From Alphaproteobacteria bacterium (GTDB taxonomy: Bacteria; Pseudomonadota; Alphaproteobacteria; RF32; CAG-239), in the NCBI GenBank assembly GCA_017935485.1, contig JAGBHO010000012.1, positions 1 to 33,725 of the forward strand: 33,725 bases of DNA, in the 5' to 3' direction. Positions within the stretch are counted from its first letter, which is position 1. Each line of letters opens with the position of its first letter. The notes beneath the pieces were generated by a model. It was not told the DNA's origin. It did no database searches and was given only the letters and a program-made list of their open reading frames with translations. A program made the position numbers and the translations under genes. Shown here piece by piece: positions 31,156-33,725 of this stretch.

Positions 31156-32416
31156 ATTTTATTACGGCGGCCGTGCTGGCGGAAAATCTTATGCCTTTGC
31201 CGACAGCCTGTTATTTTTGGGACGGCAGAAAAAGTTGCTGATCGCCTGCCTGAGGGAAATTCAGGATTCGATTAAAGATTCGGTTCACAAACTCCTTTGC
31301 GACCGGATTTCTTTTTATTCGCTCGGAGATTATAAAATCTATGAAACCCGTATAGAAAACACCATAACCGGTACAAAATTTATTTTCAAAGGCCTGCGGG
31401 ATCAGGACAGCCAGAAGATAAAATCTTTGGAAGGCGTGGATATCGCTTGGATTGAGGAAGCGCAAACCATCAGCAAAAAAAGCTGGGAAATTTTGGAACC
31501 GACAATTCGCAAAGACGGTTCGGAAATCTGGATATCCATGAATCGGGAAGAAGAAAATGATCCGTTGTGGACAGCCGTTGCCGCCAATCCGGACGACAGA
31601 ACGCTGGTGCGCTGCGTCAATTATTACGACAATCCGTTCTGTCCTCAGGAAATTAAATTTCAGGCCGAAAAATGCCGGCGTTTGTCACCGGATGATTATG
31701 CCCATATCTGGCTCGGCGCACCTGTAGTGCAAAGCAATACCAAACTTATTTCGGGAACGGATGTCCGGAGGGCTTTTGAACAGAAAATGAGCGGAAGTAC
31801 GTCTCCTCTGATTATCGGTTTGGATATCGCCCGATTCGGAGACGACGCCACCTCGTTTTGTTTTCGTAAAGGACGATGGTGTTACCGTTTTGAAAGCTAT
31901 TACAAACAGGATAATGTCGGCGTTGCCAATCTGGCTACGCATTTTATTAAGGAATATCACCCGCGTCGGATTTTTATGGATATCGGCGGGCAGGGTGCCG
32001 GCGTGTATGACATTCTGAAAGACCGCGGGTTTGGGGAGGTTATCCGCGGTGTTTATTTTGGTGAAAAAGCCATTAACGAGGAGCGTTATTTTAACCGCCG
32101 CGCTGAGATGTGGGACGGCATAAACCAGTGGCTGCGGTCTCAGCCGCCGGTACAGCTTCCGGCAGATGAAGAATTGTTTAACGATTTAACTTCGGTCAAT
32201 AAAAAATATGACCGCAAAGGAAGATTGCAAATGGAAGAAAAGGACGAAATTAAAAAACGCTTGGGCCGCTCGCCGGATAAAGGCGATGCGCTTGCCTTAA
32301 CCTTTGCCGAACCGGTTTATGACTGCGGTGAACCGAAATTATACGGCAACGGCAAAGTTTCAATAGAAGAGATGTTTGCCCTCGCTGACAGAGAAAACAA
32401 TAATGCCGGCTGGTAA
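31067..32416 (+). CDS. terL: Phage terminase large subunit (PBSX/Terminase_3 type)
   Basis: The ATP-driven DNA-packaging motor and nuclease of a tailed phage, 449 aa. The Walker A is GGRAGGKS (residues 34-41) and the Walker B is VDIAWIEEA (124-132). The RNase H-like nuclease domain shows GLDIARFGDD (Asp 253), RIFMDIGGQGAGVYD and a C-terminal SPDKGDALALT aspartate, all intact. GAGGAAAGAT precedes the ATG, which lies inside terS (89-nt overlap). The reading frame appears complete, without stops or shifts. Unusually, a terminator follows directly instead of a portal gene. Confidence 0.95.
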   Translation: MRKTSVKTKTRCAEMSRVFAPLMTEKKRIKFYYGGRAGGKSYAFADSLLFLGRQKKLLIACLREIQDSIKDSVHKLLCDRISFYSLGDYKIYETRIENTITGTKFIFKGLRDQDSQKIKSLEGVDIAWIEEAQTISKKSWEILEPTIRKDGSEIWISMNREEENDPLWTAVAANPDDRTLVRCVNYYDNPFCPQEIKFQAEKCRRLSPDDYAHIWLGAPVVQSNTKLISGTDVRRAFEQKMSGSTSPLIIGLDIARFGDDATSFCFRKGRWCYRFESYYKQDNVGVANLATHFIKEYHPRRIFMDIGGQGAGVYDILKDRGFGEVIRGVYFGEKAINEERYFNRRAEMWDGINQWLRSQPPVQLPADEELFNDLTSVNKKYDRKGRLQMEEKDEIKKRLGRSPDKGDALALTFAEPVYDCGEPKLYGNGKVSIEEMFALADRENNNAGW

Positions 32417-32422
32417 AATCCT

Positions 32423-32453
32423 ATCCCGCCTTTGGTCAGAGGCGGGATTTTTT
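32423..32453 (+). terminator. Rho-independent terminator after terL
   Basis: A perfect 9-bp stem ATCCCGCCT / AGGCGGGAT with an 8-nt loop is followed by six T residues, beginning 7 nt after the terL stop. Confidence 0.92.
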
Positions 32454-32484
32454 ATAATCAAAATTCAACTAAGGAGGAATAAAA

Positions 32485-33375
32485 ATGAGTATATTTAAGA
32501 AAGAAATAGGACAAGATTTAACGGATATGGTAACGGGAAAAAAGCTGATAAGACGGGATTATCGCCGCCCCGGCCAGTCGGAATATTTTTACCTGAGCAA
32601 AAATGCAGACGGCAGCCATAATCAAATAGACGTGCCGGACGATTTCGGCCGCCGGTGGTATGGAAAAACTCTGCCCGATAATTTGGGGAATGGTTATCAG
32701 CCTGCCGGAACGAATGTTGGCAATATGTCAAATAATACCTCTGATTACAAAGCCGAAGCTTATAAATTGGGTACTTTGAGCGGTAAAGAAGAATCGAATA
32801 ACAATTATTGTGCCATCGGTTATGATCAAAGCGGCGGAAGGAGTTATGGAAAATTTCAAATTGCGACCAAACCGGGAACAATGAATGAGTATATCCAGTA
32901 TCTGAACAAAAATGAGCCCTATAAAAGCTATGGCAATCAGTTGTCAGCGGTAAAAAACAATCCCAAGGCATTTGATAATACATGGAAAAGTTTGTGCAAA
33001 GACAATGATTTTAATCAGTCACAAGAAGATTATATTTTTGAATCACATTATAACCGTGTAAAAGGAGCGCTCAACCGCATTCCGGGCTTAAATGTTGAAC
33101 AGCGCAGTCCGGTATTTAAGGATGTTGTTTTTTCTGCGGCAGTTCAACATAGAGATTATACTCCCAATCTTTTTAGAAATGCTTTTAAGGGGGAGGATAT
33201 TTCAACGTTAAGCGATCGAGAAGCCATTGAAAAACTATATAATGAACGGAGTAAGGTTGATTTATATTTTAAAAGGTCAAGTAAGACTGAAAGAATGGGT
33301 GCTTTTAATAGAATGGGAAGAGAAAAAAGACGGGCCTTGGAACTGTTGGATGAATATGAGAATATAAACAAATAA
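32485..33375 (+). CDS. Lysozyme-like phage protein, probable peptidoglycan hydrolase, 296 aa
   Basis: AAGGAGG precedes the ATG. The first 90 residues are a distinct polar region (QDLTDMVTGKKLIRRDYRRP...). From about residue 95 a lysozyme-like domain is suggested by LGTLSGKEESNNNYCAIGYD, followed by SGGRSYGKFQIATKPGTM, resembling the E...GG-SYG-x-[YF]-Q-x3-GT motif of phage tail-associated muralytic domains; the Glu in GKEES would be catalytic. There is no signal peptide or holin nearby. Family recall is from memory, so a tail lysin, endolysin or toxin-like effector are all possible. Base use is AT-rich. It stands alone between two terminators. Confidence 0.65.
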   Translation: MSIFKKEIGQDLTDMVTGKKLIRRDYRRPGQSEYFYLSKNADGSHNQIDVPDDFGRRWYGKTLPDNLGNGYQPAGTNVGNMSNNTSDYKAEAYKLGTLSGKEESNNNYCAIGYDQSGGRSYGKFQIATKPGTMNEYIQYLNKNEPYKSYGNQLSAVKNNPKAFDNTWKSLCKDNDFNQSQEDYIFESHYNRVKGALNRIPGLNVEQRSPVFKDVVFSAAVQHRDYTPNLFRNAFKGEDISTLSDREAIEKLYNERSKVDLYFKRSSKTERMGAFNRMGREKRRALELLDEYENINK

Positions 33376-33390
33376 AATTATCACAAAAAT

Positions 33391-33422
33391 ATAAAGGCCT
33401 CTGTTTATTTAGAGGCCTTTAT
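33391..33422. terminator. Bidirectional terminator between convergent genes
   Basis: A perfect 12-bp stem ATAAAGGCCTCT / AGAGGCCTTTAT with an 8-nt loop lies 15 nt after the lysozyme-like gene and 3 nt before the end of the convergent partial gene. A-rich and T-rich flanks allow termination on both strands, though the U-runs are short. Confidence 0.75.
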
Positions 33423-33425
33423 AAA

Positions 33426-33725
33426 TTAATTGTTGGTTTTGTAAAACCGGTAGGTTGCCATGAATTCGATTAGTCTCTCTAATTCTTCTCTCCATAGTGC
33501 CGGAGTATAATGTGCCGCTATACTTCCGCAGGAGAGAATATCATCTTCATCTTCAATACATCTGTCGCTCATATTGACATAGTTATAATAAACTGTGCCG
33601 AAAGATTGTTCCAGTTGATCTAAAGTCGCTATCATCTCATCTCGGAACTTTTGATTTTTTTTGAAAGAAAAATTTTTGTTGATGATATCAATAGCAACTT
33701 TTTTCAGACATTTATTTTCTTCTTG
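33426..33725 (-). CDS. Hypothetical protein, partial (5' end outside window)
   Basis: The frame stays open from the stop at 33426 to the last base of the window, at least 99 codons. The visible part has a Lys-rich N-terminal side (ECLKK-type helix, FSFKKNQKFRDE) followed by MIATLDQLEQSFGTVYYNYV and an acidic middle (CIEDEDDILSC). I do not recognise it. The internal ATG at 33635 has no clear ribosome-binding site, so the gene most likely begins beyond the edge. It is convergent with the lysozyme-like gene. Confidence 0.6.
   Translation of the reverse strand, partial: QEENKCLKKVAIDIINKNFSFKKNQKFRDEMIATLDQLEQSFGTVYYNYVNMSDRCIEDEDDILSCGSIAAHYTPALWREELERLIEFMATYRFYKTNN

Overview
The window looks like a chromosome segment of an alphaproteobacterium, probably an uncultured host-associated (gut-type) lineage. 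The support is the order rne / amiC / mrcA / prfB, an RNase E with a very long acidic and basic insertion in its S1 domain, an AapJ/BztA-like amino-acid binding protein, a BepA-like M48-TPR protease and a DUF3971/AsmA-like giant protein. The taxon is inferred from gene content; there is no rRNA in the window.

Region 1 (1-11386). The left edge holds a repeat with a 10-bp variable-number tandem array and a small hypothetical gene. Then come an M48 protease and rne on the minus strand (28-nt overlap), diverging from amiC on the plus strand. Between amiC and mrcA lies a block of about 4.8 kb with three minus-strand genes for secreted, extremely cysteine-rich proteins. Two of these carry four copies each of a 49-residue, eight-cysteine module. 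The second and third share a different C-terminal cysteine domain. Gaps between the three genes contain palindromic repeats. This block is the most novel-looking part of the window.

Region 2 (11387-26667). An envelope/translation operon runs mrcA - prfB - alpha/beta hydrolase - DUF3971 protein - HAD-like protein. prfB carries the classic programmed +1 frameshift (AGGAGG, then CTT TGA C), so its true start is at 13864. Next are a carboxylesterase, a convergent amino-acid binding protein, a MlaC-like protein, cysS, two small hypothetical genes, a UPF0173 hydrolase with a small upstream partner, galE, and a tRNA-Leu(CAA).

Region 3 (26668-27527) is gene-free and repeat-rich. It contains an 83-bp palindromic element, a roughly 133-bp long-armed inverted repeat, and a diverged second copy of the repeat found at position 1.

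Region 4 (27528-33725) is prophage-derived. It has a cluster of tiny overlapping genes, a CI/LexA-like S24 repressor with palindromic candidate operators, a divergent early gene, a GNAT acetyltransferase in reverse orientation, a small hypothetical gene, terminase small and large subunits, and a lysozyme-like protein. No integrase, portal or capsid gene is visible. terL is closed by its own terminator, so this may be a remnant, a rearranged prophage or a domesticated element that continues past the right edge.
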